The notes: generated from the sequence alone by a model not told the origin. DNA of 15,085 nucleotides from an uncultured Collinsella sp. (GCA_900752345.1 CAADVA010000251.1:1-15085); one strand, 5' to 3'. Shown: positions 6,851-14,531, counted from the stretch's first letter. Translations and numbers: made by a program.

Positions 6851-7564
6851 ATGATCTTTCGCACGCTCGTTGTCGAAGACGAAGCCAACGAGGCTCAGCA
6901 CCTCACCGACCTCTTGCACCGTTATGGAAAGGCCCACGGTCACGAGTTTGCCATCACCTGGCACAATTCCGCCATGGAGATGCTCTCGGACCGCGGCCGC
7001 TACGACCTGTGCCTGCTCGACATCGAGATGCCGGGTATCGACGGTATGGAAGCGGCAGGCCTCCTGCGCACCTACGACGACCAGATTCCCATCATCTTTG
7101 TCACGAATCTCGCCAAATACGCCGTCAAAGGCTACGAGGTCGGCGCCACCGGCTTCATCGTCAAGCCCGCAACCTACGACAACCTCACGCTCGCGCTCGA
7201 CCGCGCGCTGCGCACTGTCGGGCAGAACGCCGGCAGGACGCTCACCGTGTCGACCGAGGACGGGATGCGTGTGATCCCACTGCGAAAGATCGTCTACATC
7301 GAGGTCATGAAGCACAAGCTCACCTACCGCATCGAGGGAGAAGAGCCGCTCGACGCGCGCGGCTCGCTCGTACAGATCGAGGATGAGCTCGCGGACGCCC
7401 CCGTGGTCAGGGCCTCAAAGAGCTGCCTTGTGAACATGGACCAGATCAGCATGGTTCGCTCCGGCGAGCTCGTCATGTCCAACGGCGACGTGCTGCGCAT
7501 CAGCCGCACCCACAAGCGCGAGGTTGTGGACAAAGTCACCGACTATCTGGGCGGGCGCCGATGA
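6851..7564 (+). CDS. LytTR-family response regulator (AgrA/VirR-like)
   Basis: A 237-aa cytoplasmic DNA-binding response regulator. The receiver domain (about 1-120) has the acidic pair E9-D10, the phospho-acceptor D57 in LLDIEMPG and the conserved lysine in VKPAT. The LytTR domain (about 133-237) has the typical elements, including VYIEVMKHKLTYR and the later ASKSCLVNMDQI segment. The start at 6851 is chosen because the receiver fold begins there and GGGGGAGAAG lies just before it. The kinase gene follows with an ATGA overlap, so the two are translationally coupled. Target boxes in the upstream intergenic region suggest autoregulation and control of the divergent lipoprotein/GH3 genes. Confidence 0.93.
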   Translation: MIFRTLVVEDEANEAQHLTDLLHRYGKAHGHEFAITWHNSAMEMLSDRGRYDLCLLDIEMPGIDGMEAAGLLRTYDDQIPIIFVTNLAKYAVKGYEVGATGFIVKPATYDNLTLALDRALRTVGQNAGRTLTVSTEDGMRVIPLRKIVYIEVMKHKLTYRIEGEEPLDARGSLVQIEDELADAPVVRASKSCLVNMDQISMVRSGELVMSNGDVLRISRTHKREVVDKVTDYLGGRR

Positions 7565-8898
7565 GCATCGGCGCCATCGGGGCGGACCTTCTTTCCGCCC
7601 GCTGGGTCATTCAGATCCTCGTCACGCTCACGATACCGATCTTTCTTCTCGGCCACAGGCTCCCCCACCGCAAAGACTCGCTCATGCGCGGGGTCATCGC
7701 GATCGCCGCGCTCTCGACGGTCACCATTTACCCGGTAGCCGCGGGCTGCATCACGGGTCTTGATGCCGTGCAGAGCTTCTTGGTATTCAGCCTGCTTTTG
7801 GGCGTGTACGCGCTTTTGCTCCTATGGGTCTTCGACGCGAGCCTTTGGCAGACGCTGTTCTGCGCAACGGCGGGCTACACGCTTCAGAACCTCGCGAGCG
7901 GCACTGAGGTCCTCGTTTCGATCCTCGTCTCGCACCGCGCAAGCGGGCTGCTGGCAGAGCCGTGGAACAACATCCTGGGCTTCGGCATCCCCCTTGTGGT
8001 CTACGCCTTCGGCTACCTGGTTTTTATTCGCCAAATAGACCGCCGAGGCCTTGCTTTGACCGAGGACAAGTCCATGCTCGCGATGTTCATCGTGGTCGTT
8101 TTTGTGATCATCGGCTTTGACATCGTGATCAAAACCCTCGTCTGGGACGGCATCCGCTTCTCGAACCTCGTGCTGATCCGCCTCGTGCACTCGCTCATCT
8201 GCACGTTCGTGCTCTTTGCCGAGTTCGAGATCCTCTACGCGCGCCGCATGATCGACGAGAAGGCCGAGACCGAGCGCGTGCTCGCAGAGCGCGAGCGCCA
8301 GTACCGCCTAAGTCGCGAGAACATCGAGGCAATCAACATCAAGTGCCACGACATCCGCCACCAGATCCGCCACTACGCCGACGCCGGAGAGGCCATCGAC
8401 AAGGACGCCCTGGCAAGCATCGCGCGCGAGGTCAACGTTTACGATTCCGTGGTCGAGACGGGCAACGAGGCGCTCGACACCATCCTTACCGAGAAGAGCC
8501 TCGCCTGCTCGAACGAGGACATCGTGCTCTCGTGCATCGCGGACGGCGCCGCGCTCGACTTCATGAGCCCGTCGGACATCTACTCGTTCTTTGGCAACGC
8601 GCTCGACAACGCCATCGAGGCGGTGCGTCAGGTCAGCGACCCCGAGCGCCGAAACATCACCTTGAACGTCGCGCGCCGAGGAAAGATGGTGGCCGTGAGC
8701 ATCGAGAACTTCTACGAGCTCATGCCCAAGTTCCAGGACGGCATGCCCACGACGACCAAGGCCAACAAGGCCAACCACGGCTTCGGCGTCAAATCGATGC
8801 AAGCCACTTGTGCGCGCTACAACGGCATGTTGCACATGGGCGCGAAGGACGGCGTGTTCTACCTGAACGCGCTGCTCGCGGATCCGCAGGCGCACTAG
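7561..8898 (+). CDS. GHKL sensor histidine kinase (AgrC-like)
   Basis: A 445-aa membrane sensor kinase. Six to seven hydrophobic segments (about 15-31, 43-61, 70-92, 97-125, 137-155, 171-190, 202-225) are followed by a charged helical linker. The phospho-acceptor is probably H263 in KCHDIRHQI, of the HDxxH type seen in AgrC-like kinases. The ATPase has N346 and N350 in the N-box FFGNALDNAIEAV and a glycine box at HGFGVKSM. It pairs with the overlapping LytTR regulator. Kinases of this build often sense peptides, but no agrB/agrD-type peptide genes are visible nearby, so the signal is unknown. Confidence 0.92.
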   Translation: MSIGAIGADLLSARWVIQILVTLTIPIFLLGHRLPHRKDSLMRGVIAIAALSTVTIYPVAAGCITGLDAVQSFLVFSLLLGVYALLLLWVFDASLWQTLFCATAGYTLQNLASGTEVLVSILVSHRASGLLAEPWNNILGFGIPLVVYAFGYLVFIRQIDRRGLALTEDKSMLAMFIVVVFVIIGFDIVIKTLVWDGIRFSNLVLIRLVHSLICTFVLFAEFEILYARRMIDEKAETERVLAERERQYRLSRENIEAINIKCHDIRHQIRHYADAGEAIDKDALASIAREVNVYDSVVETGNEALDTILTEKSLACSNEDIVLSCIADGAALDFMSPSDIYSFFGNALDNAIEAVRQVSDPERRNITLNVARRGKMVAVSIENFYELMPKFQDGMPTTTKANKANHGFGVKSMQATCARYNGMLHMGAKDGVFYLNALLADPQAH

Positions 8899-8929
8899 CC
8901 GAGAAGGGCTTCTTTCCACCCGCCCCTCC

Positions 8930-9044
8930 GGTGCGGAAAACTGATCACCTAGTGTTTGTTTTGAATTCTTGCCTGCTGCCGACCTGCGGTTTTGTTCGCC
9001 GGAATTCGAAAAACATAGACTAGGTGATCAGTTTTTGCGGCACC
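8930..9044. repeat. 115-bp palindromic element, possibly mobile, doubling as terminator
   Basis: A perfect 17-bp inverted repeat (8937-8953 with 9019-9035) is flanked by GGTGC/GCACC (8930-8934 with 9040-9044). Inside, two GAATTC sites (8963-8968 and 9002-9007) continue the symmetry imperfectly. The right arm ends in GTTTTT, so it could terminate kinase transcription, and the left arm ends in TTTT on the other strand. The centre contains ACCTGCGGTTTTG (8982-8994), identical to a segment of the element at 14417-14531. It looks like a REP/MITE-type structure. Confidence 0.7.
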
Positions 9045-9060
9045 CCGGGGAAAGAAGCGC

Positions 9061-9104
9061 GCCAAGAAGCCCCGCACGCCCGCGCCCTTCTTGGCTGGTA
9101 AAAT
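9061..9104 (+). promoter_or_regulatory. hairpin and extended -10 promoter before engB
   Basis: GCCAAGAAG (9061-9069) and CTTCTTGGC (9087-9095) form a perfect 9-bp inverted repeat. It overlaps the start of TGGTAAAAT (9096-9104), an extended -10 with no clear -35. The start codon of engB is 31 bases further on. Confidence 0.4.
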
Positions 9105-9135
9105 GGGCAGGTTAACCGCGCAGAAAGGACCCGTC

Positions 9136-9723
9136 ATGGCCGCCATCAACTATCAGCTCGCCCGCTTCGAGGCCTCCTACGGCACGGTCGAGTCGATCCC
9201 CGAGCCCACGCAGCCCGAGGTCAGCGTCGCCGGCCGCTCGAACGTCGGCAAGTCCTCGCTGCTCAACAAGCTCTTTGGGCGCAAGAACCTCGTCAAGGTC
9301 TCGTCCACGCCCGGCAAGACCTGCAACGTCAATTTCTTTGACGTGGACGGCATCACCTTTGTCGACCTGCCCGGTTACGGCTTCGCGCGCGTGTCCAAGG
9401 CCGAGAAGGACCGCTGGAGCGACCTCATCGGCGGCTACTTCGAGCTCGAGCGCAGCTTCAACCTCGTGCTCTCGCTTGTGGACATCCGCCACGAGGCGCA
9501 GAAGCTCGATCGCCAGATGATCGCCTTCTTGCAGGACGCCGGTCTCCCCTACCTGGTGGTGCTGACCAAGGGCGATAAGCTCAGCCGCAACAAGCAGAAC
9601 GCCCAGGCGGCGCTTCTTTCCAAGCAGCTCGAGGTCCCGCACGACCAGATGATCATCACCAGCTCCGAGACCGGCCAAGGAATCGACGAGCTCAAGAGCC
9701 GCATCGCCGAGGCTTGCCTGTAA
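9136..9723 (+). CDS. engB: ribosome biogenesis GTPase EngB (YsxC/YihA)
   Basis: A 195-aa Era-like GTPase needed for large ribosomal subunit assembly. All GTP-binding motifs are present: the P-loop GRSNVGKS (33-40), TPGKT with T58 (G2), DLPGYG from D77 (G3), TKGD at 144-147 (G4) and SSETGQG near the C-terminus (G5). The length matches the family. The start at 9136 follows AAAGGA by six bases and gives the usual N-terminus; a longer frame from 9091 has no such support. The HAD hydrolase gene follows after 44 bp on the same strand. Confidence 0.95.
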   Translation: MAAINYQLARFEASYGTVESIPEPTQPEVSVAGRSNVGKSSLLNKLFGRKNLVKVSSTPGKTCNVNFFDVDGITFVDLPGYGFARVSKAEKDRWSDLIGGYFELERSFNLVLSLVDIRHEAQKLDRQMIAFLQDAGLPYLVVLTKGDKLSRNKQNAQAALLSKQLEVPHDQMIITSSETGQGIDELKSRIAEACL

Positions 9724-9767
9724 GCGCATTTGCCGGGAACCAGCCCCTATCCAACCGGAGGAAACCG

Positions 9768-10565
9768 ATGCCCAACCCCGTGGTCGCGTTCTTCGACGTC
9801 GACGGAACCCTTACGTACCGCGACCCCGTCACGGGCCCAACCGATGTGCCGACCCCGCGCGTGGCCGACGCCATCCGGCGATTCGTCGAGGCAGGAAACG
9901 TCGCCGCCGTGTGCACCGGGCGTAGCGTCCTTGGCATTCAGAACCTGCTGGCCACAGGCCTCTTTGCCGGGGCGGTCACGCTCGACGGCACGCACGTTTT
10001 CTATGGGGATAAAGTCGTCTACGACCGCACGATCAAGCCGGGTTTCTTTGCCCAGACCGTCGCCGAGATCCGCCGCGTGGGCATGGAGGCGCTCGTTGAG
10101 GGCACCTACGGAAACGTGATAGTCGCCGGCGACGCCGCCTGCTCCGAGCTGCGCGAGGCGCTTCCCGGCATCCAGATGATTGAGGACTACGAAGCCGCGG
10201 GCGGGCGCATGGAGTTCGGAAAGATCGACTTTTCCGACTCGAGCCTGGAGGCGTGCAGGTCAAGCGAGTTCCTCATGAGCCACTACCACTACATGAACGT
10301 CGGCGACGGATACCACGAGCTGGCGATCCTGGGCACGAGCAAAGGCATCGGCGGGCACGCCTTCATCGACGCGCTGCCCTTTGCGCCGTCGCGCGTTTTT
10401 GCCTTCGGCGACTCGGAGAACGACCTCGCGATTCTAGCGGAGGCCGACGTCGCCGTCGTCATGGGCAACGCCCGAGAAAACGTGAAGGTGCATGCCGACT
10501 ACGTGACCGACGCCGTGACCGAGGACGGCGTCGCCACCGCCCTTGAGCACTTCGGGTTGATTTAG
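9768..10565 (+). CDS. Cof-type HAD-superfamily phosphatase
   Basis: A 265-aa cytoplasmic phosphatase of the haloacid dehalogenase superfamily. Motif I is FFDVDGT with nucleophile D10 and acid/base D12. Motif II is T50 in VCTGRS, motif III is K192 in GTSKGIG, and motif IV is GDSENDL with D215 and D219. The long insert between motifs II and III is the C2-type cap of Cof-like enzymes that act on sugar phosphates or similar small molecules; the substrate cannot be told. GGAGG six bases before the ATG supports this start. It is convergent with the ABC ATPase gene, with only 10 bp between the stops and no terminator. Confidence 0.9.
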   Translation: MPNPVVAFFDVDGTLTYRDPVTGPTDVPTPRVADAIRRFVEAGNVAAVCTGRSVLGIQNLLATGLFAGAVTLDGTHVFYGDKVVYDRTIKPGFFAQTVAEIRRVGMEALVEGTYGNVIVAGDAACSELREALPGIQMIEDYEAAGGRMEFGKIDFSDSSLEACRSSEFLMSHYHYMNVGDGYHELAILGTSKGIGGHAFIDALPFAPSRVFAFGDSENDLAILAEADVAVVMGNARENVKVHADYVTDAVTEDGVATALEHFGLI

Positions 10566-10575
10566 GGCGCCGCGC

Positions 10576-11343
10576 TTAAGCCCCACGCTGGGCGAGAAAC
10601 GCGCGGGTGCGCTCCTCCTTCGGGTTGTCGATGAGCTCGCGGGCAGGCCCCTGCTCGACGATCACGCCGCCGTCCATAAAAACGATGCGGTCGGCGACCT
10701 CGCGGGCAAAGCCCATCTCGTGCGTGACGATGACCATCGTCATGTTCTCGGCGGCGAGCCCCTTGATCACCTTGAGGACCTCGGCCGTGAGCTCGGGATC
10801 GAGCGCGCTGGTAGGCTCGTCGAAGAAAACGACCTGCGGGTTCATGGCCAGCGCGCGGGCGATGCTCGCACGCTGCTGCTGGCCGCCGGAGAGCTGACAG
10901 GGGACCTTGTCCTCGTTCCCGGTGAGGCCCATCTTTGCGATAAGGCCGCGGGCCTGCTCCTCCACCTCGGCACGATCGCGCTTCTGGACGCAGATCGGCG
11001 CGTCCATGACGTTCTTCAGCACCGAGAAGTGCGGGAAGAGGTTGTAGTTCTGGAACACGAGGCCGAAGCGCTGACGGGCCTCGGCAAGGGTTTTCTTGTC
11101 GCCGTAGGAGCCGTCGCGGCAGATGGCGAGGTCGCCGTAGCTGAGGTCGCCCGAGTCCATGCGCTCGAGCAGCGTCATGCAGCGCAGCAGGGTCGACTTG
11201 CCGCCGCCCGACGGGCCGATGATGGCGACGACCTCACCGGGGTTGACCGCCAGCGAGATGTCGCGCAGCACCTGCACGTCACCGAAGCTCTTTTGCGCGT
11301 GGTCGACCGCGACCACGGGGGCGTTGTTGCTTGAATCAGCCAT
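10576..11343 (-). CDS. polar amino-acid ABC transporter ATPase (GlnQ/ArtM-like)
   Basis: A 255-aa ABC ATPase that drives uptake through the permease encoded upstream. Visible motifs are Walker [10 protein letters not shown] (43-51), the Q-loop Q98, signature LSGGQQQR (151-158), Walker B VVFFDE (171-176) and the switch H208. The overall pattern ([21 protein letters not shown]) is that of the polar amino-acid transporter subfamily. GGAGG precedes the ATG with five bases between. It is the last gene of the three-gene transporter unit, 42 bp after the permease stop. The amino acid transported is not identified. Confidence 0.94.
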   Translation of the reverse strand: MADSSNNAPVVAVDHAQKSFGDVQVLRDISLAVNPGEVVAIIGPSGGGKSTLLRCMTLLERMDSGDLSYGDLAICRDGSYGDKKTLAEARQRFGLVFQNYNLFPHFSVLKNVMDAPICVQKRDRAEVEEQARGLIAKMGLTGNEDKVPCQLSGGQQQRASIARALAMNPQVVFFDEPTSALDPELTAEVLKVIKGLAAENMTMVIVTHEMGFAREVADRIVFMDGGVIVEQGPARELIDNPKEERTRAFLAQRGA

Positions 11344-11385
11344 TCAATCCTCCAAAAGCGGGTTGCCAGACGAATCTTGCGCCCG

Positions 11386-12039
11386 CTAGTCGTGGTAGTA
11401 GTCGAGGCGACGCTCAATGCGCCCGGCGGCCAGGTCGATCACGAAGTTGGCAATCCAGTAGAACGCGGCGGCGATCACGAACGGCGCCATGCTCACCTGC
11501 GCGGCGACGAGCTGCTTGGCCACGGTGAACATCTCGATAACGCCGATCGAGAAGGCAAGCGACGTGTCCTTGACCAGCGTGATGACCTCGTTCGTGACGG
11601 CGGGCAGGATGCGCTTGACGACCTGCGGCAACACAATGCGCACGAAGGTCTGGGCCGGAGAGTAGCCAAGGATCTCGGCAGCCTCGTACTGACCGCGCGG
11701 GATGGACTGGATGCCGGAGCGGTAGATCTCGGCGAAGTAGGCGGCATAGTTGATGATAAAGGCAAAGATGGTCGCGTACCACTTGCTGTCCGTGGTCAGG
11801 CTGATGCCAAAGACGTAGTACGGCATGAAGTAGATCGCGAACATCTGCAGCATCAGCGGGGTGCCGCGCATGATCGAGATGTAAGCCCGGGCAAGAAGGG
11901 CGAGCGGGCGGAACTTGCTCATGCGCGCGAAGGCCACGAGCATACCGAGCGGCAGCGAGCCCACGAGTGTGAAGGCAAAGATCTGGAGGCTTACGAGGAA
12001 GCCCTGCCCCAACATGCCTGTCATGGTCAGAAGGTCCAA
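11386..12039 (-). CDS. polar amino-acid ABC transporter permease
   Basis: A 217-aa inner-membrane permease of the His/Glu/Gln/Arg family with about five membrane segments. It has the cytoplasmic EAA loop (119-139, EAAEILGY through IVLPQ) that contacts the ATPase, and the family segment RGTPLMLQ near 58-65. The start codon is TTG at 12037-12039, supported by the closely preceding AAGGGGAGGG. A later in-frame ATG has no ribosome binding site at a useful distance. The gene lies 82 bp after the binding-protein gene, across an attenuator-like hairpin. Confidence 0.93.
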   Translation of the reverse strand: MDLLTMTGMLGQGFLVSLQIFAFTLVGSLPLGMLVAFARMSKFRPLALLARAYISIMRGTPLMLQMFAIYFMPYYVFGISLTTDSKWYATIFAFIINYAAYFAEIYRSGIQSIPRGQYEAAEILGYSPAQTFVRIVLPQVVKRILPAVTNEVITLVKDTSLAFSIGVIEMFTVAKQLVAAQVSMAPFVIAAAFYWIANFVIDLAAGRIERRLDYYHD

Positions 12040-12066
12040 AGCCCTCCCCTTTCGAATACAAACCGC

Positions 12067-12099
12067 AAAGGCACCGTTGCCCCGTGAGGCAGCGGTGCC
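12067..12099 (-). terminator. attenuator hairpin between binding-protein and permease genes
   Basis: GGCACCG (12070-12076) pairs with CGGTGCC (12093-12099), and an inner TGCC/GGCA extends the stem across one mismatch. On the minus strand it is followed by TTTGCGGTTTG, a weak U-tract. It sits 22 bp after the binding-protein stop. Partial termination here would give more binding protein than permease, a common arrangement in such operons. Confidence 0.55.
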
Positions 12100-12121
12100 G
12101 ATGCGAACACGGGCGGATAAC

Positions 12122-12997
12122 TTAGGCCAGGCACCAGTTCTCGTAGGAGATGCCCTGGTCGGCGTACTTGTCGCAAAGGTCCTTGACGAAGCCGTCGGCG
12201 TCCATGGCCTTGAGGGTCTCGGTCACGGTGGCGGCGGTGGCGTCGTCGCCCTTCTTGAAGCCGACGGCGTAGTGCTCCTCCGAGAGCTTCTCGTCGAGCT
12301 GGGCGTAGGCGTCGGGCTTGGCAGCCAGCTGATAGGCGGCAATGGAGAGGTCGCATGCCACAGCGTCGACGGCGCCGGACTCGAGCTGCATGAAGGCGGT
12401 GTTGTAGTCGCCGATGGTCTCGAGGGAGGCGAAGGTCGCAGCGACGTCTGCCTTGTCGGCGTCCTCGCCGGCGAGGACCTCATAGGCGGCGGAGTCGGTC
12501 TGGGTGATGACGGCCTTGCCCGCAAGGCCCGCGAAATCGGTGATGCCGGAGTCCTTCTTTACCACGATGACCTGGGCGTTGATCATGTAGTTGCCCGAGA
12601 AGGAGTAGTCGTTCTCGCGGCCCTCGATGGTAAAGCCGTTCCAGATGCAGTTGATGGCGCCGGAATCCATGAGGGTGTCCTTTGCGTCCCAGTCGATGGG
12701 CTCGAGCTGGACCTCCCAGTCGTTACGCTTGGCGGTCTCCTGGGCGAGCTCAAGGTCGAAGCCGGTGTAGGAGCCGTCGTCGCCGACGTAGCCGTAGGGC
12801 GGGTAGGCGGAGTCGAAGCCGACGATGAGCTTTTTGGTCGCGGTGGCGGACTTGTCGTCGGAGGCGGCTGCGGCGCCGGAGTCCTTGGAGCCGGAGTCGC
12901 CGCTGGCGGAAGAGCTGCCGCAGCCGGCGAGGACGGCGGAGGCGGCGACGGTGCCGAAGGCCGCGAGGAACTCGCGACGGCTGAGGTTCATCTTCAT
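12122..12997 (-). CDS. amino-acid ABC transporter substrate-binding lipoprotein, Tat-type signal
   Basis: A 291-aa extracellular solute-binding protein (SBP family 3). The signal has a twin-arginine motif SRREF (6-10) and lipobox LAGC with Cys26, followed by a Ser/Ala/Gly linker to about residue 55. The mature domain begins with the family pattern VGFDSAYPPYGY (59-70) and TGFDLELAQ (78-86). It feeds the permease and ATPase encoded downstream. The start has AAGGGA upstream; a second in-frame Met two codons later is possible. The ligand is probably a polar or charged amino acid but cannot be specified. Transcription starts from the operator-bearing promoter at 13079-13107. Confidence 0.94.
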   Translation of the reverse strand: MKMNLSRREFLAAFGTVAASAVLAGCGSSSASGDSGSKDSGAAAASDDKSATATKKLIVGFDSAYPPYGYVGDDGSYTGFDLELAQETAKRNDWEVQLEPIDWDAKDTLMDSGAINCIWNGFTIEGRENDYSFSGNYMINAQVIVVKKDSGITDFAGLAGKAVITQTDSAAYEVLAGEDADKADVAATFASLETIGDYNTAFMQLESGAVDAVACDLSIAAYQLAAKPDAYAQLDEKLSEEHYAVGFKKGDDATAATVTETLKAMDADGFVKDLCDKYADQGISYENWCLA

Positions 12998-13017
12998 GGT
13001 AGGTCCCTTCCCTGGGA

Positions 13018-13046
13018 GCTCGCGAGGCGTTATCGGGGTCGCGAGC
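13018..13046 (-). other. hairpin in the transporter 5' leader
   Basis: GCTCGCGA (13018-13025) and TCGCGAGC (13039-13046) form a perfect 8-bp stem with a 13-base loop, about 20 bases upstream of the binding-protein start. No T-tract follows. It may stabilise the leader or affect ribosome access. Confidence 0.4.
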
Positions 13047-13047
13047 G

Positions 13048-13063
13048 CTTTACTACGCTAAAG
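13048..13063. promoter_or_regulatory. downstream operator of the transporter promoter
   Basis: CTTTACTACGCTAAAG is an imperfect copy of the perfect palindrome at 13087-13102, and both are followed by TGC. The two start 39 bp apart. This copy lies about +10 to +25 relative to the predicted transcription start, a typical repressor position. Confidence 0.6.
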
Positions 13064-13078
13064 TGCTGACGTTTGGAG

Positions 13079-13107
13079 ACTATACGCTTTAGCGCGCTAA
13101 AGTGCAA
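13079..13107 (-). promoter_or_regulatory. sigma-70-type promoter of the amino-acid transporter
   Basis: On the minus strand -35 TTGCAC (13102-13107) and -10 TATAGT (13079-13084) are separated by exactly 17 bp. The predicted start is near 13072, giving a leader of about 75 bases before the binding-protein gene. Confidence 0.75.
13087..13102. promoter_or_regulatory. perfect palindromic operator within the promoter spacer
   Basis: CTTTAGCGCGCTAAAG is a perfect 16-bp palindrome occupying the spacer between -35 and -10 of the transporter promoter, so a bound protein would block RNA polymerase. The regulator is not encoded nearby and the motif is not one I can assign to a family. Confidence 0.7.
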
Positions 13108-13176
13108 CGCCCCCGCACGTCGGTTTTCCCAGTCGAAACAGGCCACATCCGGCAGTGCGGAAAAATTACGCGTGAA

Positions 13177-13291
13177 GTAGGTATCCGATACCCGGTTAGG
13201 TTGGGTATCACGGACCGCTTGTCCGCAAAGCTGCAGGTAAACGATATGGCTTATTTGGGCATACTTGAGCTTTTTGAATTCGGATACCTAC
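13177..13291 (+). repeat. left 115-bp inverted element flanking the nuclease-like gene
   Basis: The element is bounded by a perfect 10-bp inverted repeat, GTAGGTATCC (13177-13186) and GGATACCTAC (13282-13291). Inside are GATACCC/GGGTATC and CGGAC/GTCCG stems and a 22-bp core at 13233-13254. The core is identical, in inverted orientation, to 14454-14475. The element has exactly the same length as its partner at 14417-14531. It ends 51 bp before the start codon of the enclosed gene. Confidence 0.85.
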
Positions 13292-13342
13292 ATCGTGTAT
13301 TTTTCTATGCATCGATCTCCCCCGCGACCGGGAGGACTCTGC

Positions 13343-14401
13343 ATGGAACCGATCATCTGCGGCCCGTCGGCCTTCAAGTACTACCGGACACCCCCACAAG
13401 TCCTCGCGCTTTGCCACGAGCTCCCCACAATCCGAGACCGGGCCGCGCAAACAGCGCTCCCCAACAACCCCACGGCGCAGGCGGTCTTGGGTACAACCAT
13501 CCATTCCCTCATCTCTACCCGCTCGCAGCACACGGGCGCCGTTCACATGAAACAGCATCTTTGGGAAGGCCCCCGCCCAAGCGACTGCGAGTTCGAGGAC
13601 CCGATAGTGGGCACGCTCACCTCGCCCTTGTTCACGTTGCTTACGTTATCCAGGGAGTACACCGCGACCGAGGTGGCCATGGCCATGTACGAGCTGTGCG
13701 GCAAGTTCACGGTCTATGCCCCATCAAAGGAGCTGGAAGCGCTGCTGCCCTCCCCCGACGACGCGAGAAAACTCGGCTTCGGCTGGCAGCGGGTTGTCGA
13801 TCCAAGGGGCATGCCGAGCTCCCTCTGGATGCGAGAACCTCTGGTTGAGATTCATGAACTCAAGGATTTCGCCGCAGACATCAAAGGCGTGCGCGGCGCG
13901 CGCACGTTCAGCGCCGCAGCGGACATGGTACTCGGCGTCACCCGCTCGCCGCTCGAGGTCAAGGCGGCAATGCTGCTCGGCCTCCCTAGAACAAAAGGCG
14001 GCTTCGGCTTTTTGCTCGAGACCGACCGAGTCATTCGACTCGACGCAAGCGCACGGTCCATCGCCGGGAAGGACTACCTCGTCGCAGACCTCTATCTCGA
14101 ATCCAGCAACGGAACACGAGCCCTCGACATCGAATGCCAAGGAGCCGTTGTCCACTCGGGGCTCGGAGCAGCGATCTCGGACGCCGACCGCGCATGCGCA
14201 ATCGAGGCCATGGGCATAGGTCTGCTCTATCTGACCGAAAACCAGCTGCGCAGCGGGCATAAGCTCGAGCTCTTTGCAGAGCTTGTCGGGGACAAGCTCG
14301 GACAGAAGCTGCAACAGCGGACCGATCGCATGCGACGCAAAGAAAACGAGCTTCGCTTTCACCTGTCCAAAGGCTGGGAGGGCCTCTGTGGGGTTTCATA
14401 A
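13343..14401 (+). CDS. hypothetical protein with a PD-(D/E)XK nuclease-like C-terminal domain
   Basis: A 352-aa soluble protein with no signal or membrane segment and no confident family name. The C-terminal part resembles DUF559/Vsr-type restriction-endonuclease folds. Candidate active residues are E205 (SPLEVKAAMLLGLP), D249 (VADLYLE), and E264 and Q266 (IECQG), followed by SDADRACAIEAMGI (279-292) and the strand LLYLT. Q in place of the usual Lys is tolerated in related families. The N-terminal 180 residues, starting with PSAFKYYR, are of unknown role and may be a recognition or regulatory region. GGAGG seven bases before the ATG supports this start over an upstream in-frame ATG at 13265 inside the repeat. 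It is bracketed by two inverted 115-bp elements, which suggests a cassette. A nuclease function is inferred, not proven. Confidence 0.75.
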   Translation: MEPIICGPSAFKYYRTPPQVLALCHELPTIRDRAAQTALPNNPTAQAVLGTTIHSLISTRSQHTGAVHMKQHLWEGPRPSDCEFEDPIVGTLTSPLFTLLTLSREYTATEVAMAMYELCGKFTVYAPSKELEALLPSPDDARKLGFGWQRVVDPRGMPSSLWMREPLVEIHELKDFAADIKGVRGARTFSAAADMVLGVTRSPLEVKAAMLLGLPRTKGGFGFLLETDRVIRLDASARSIAGKDYLVADLYLESSNGTRALDIECQGAVVHSGLGAAISDADRACAIEAMGIGLLYLTENQLRSGHKLELFAELVGDKLGQKLQQRTDRMRRKENELRFHLSKGWEGLCGVS

Positions 14402-14416
14402 ACAAAACCGCGCCAA

Positions 14417-14531
14417 GTAGGTATCCATATTGGAAAATCTCGAGTAGACCCGTATAAGCCATATCGTTTACCTGCGGTTTTGCTGACGAGTCATCCTCAA
14501 TATTCGACATTATCGTAAATAGGATACCTAC
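14417..14531 (-). repeat. right 115-bp inverted element flanking the nuclease-like gene
   Basis: The same 10-bp ends (GTAGGTATCC 14417-14426, GGATACCTAC 14522-14531) enclose a core inverted relative to the left element. The 22-bp identity is at 14454-14475. Aligned in the same orientation, the two elements have equal spacing throughout and many scattered substitutions outside the core. ACCTGCGGTTTTG (14470-14482) also occurs in the element at 8930-9044. The element begins 16 bp after the stop of the enclosed gene. Confidence 0.85.

Noticed and set aside
13177..13291. The flanking elements as fragments of a protein gene
   Set aside because: In one frame both elements give similar peptides around QVNDMAY, but differences between the copies fall at all three codon positions with no third-position excess, and the right copy has a stop just upstream. 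Conservation looks nucleotide-level.
13265..13342. Longer start for the nuclease-like protein
   Set aside because: The upstream ATG lies inside the repeat element and has no ribosome binding site, while the ATG at 13343 has GGAGG at seven bases.
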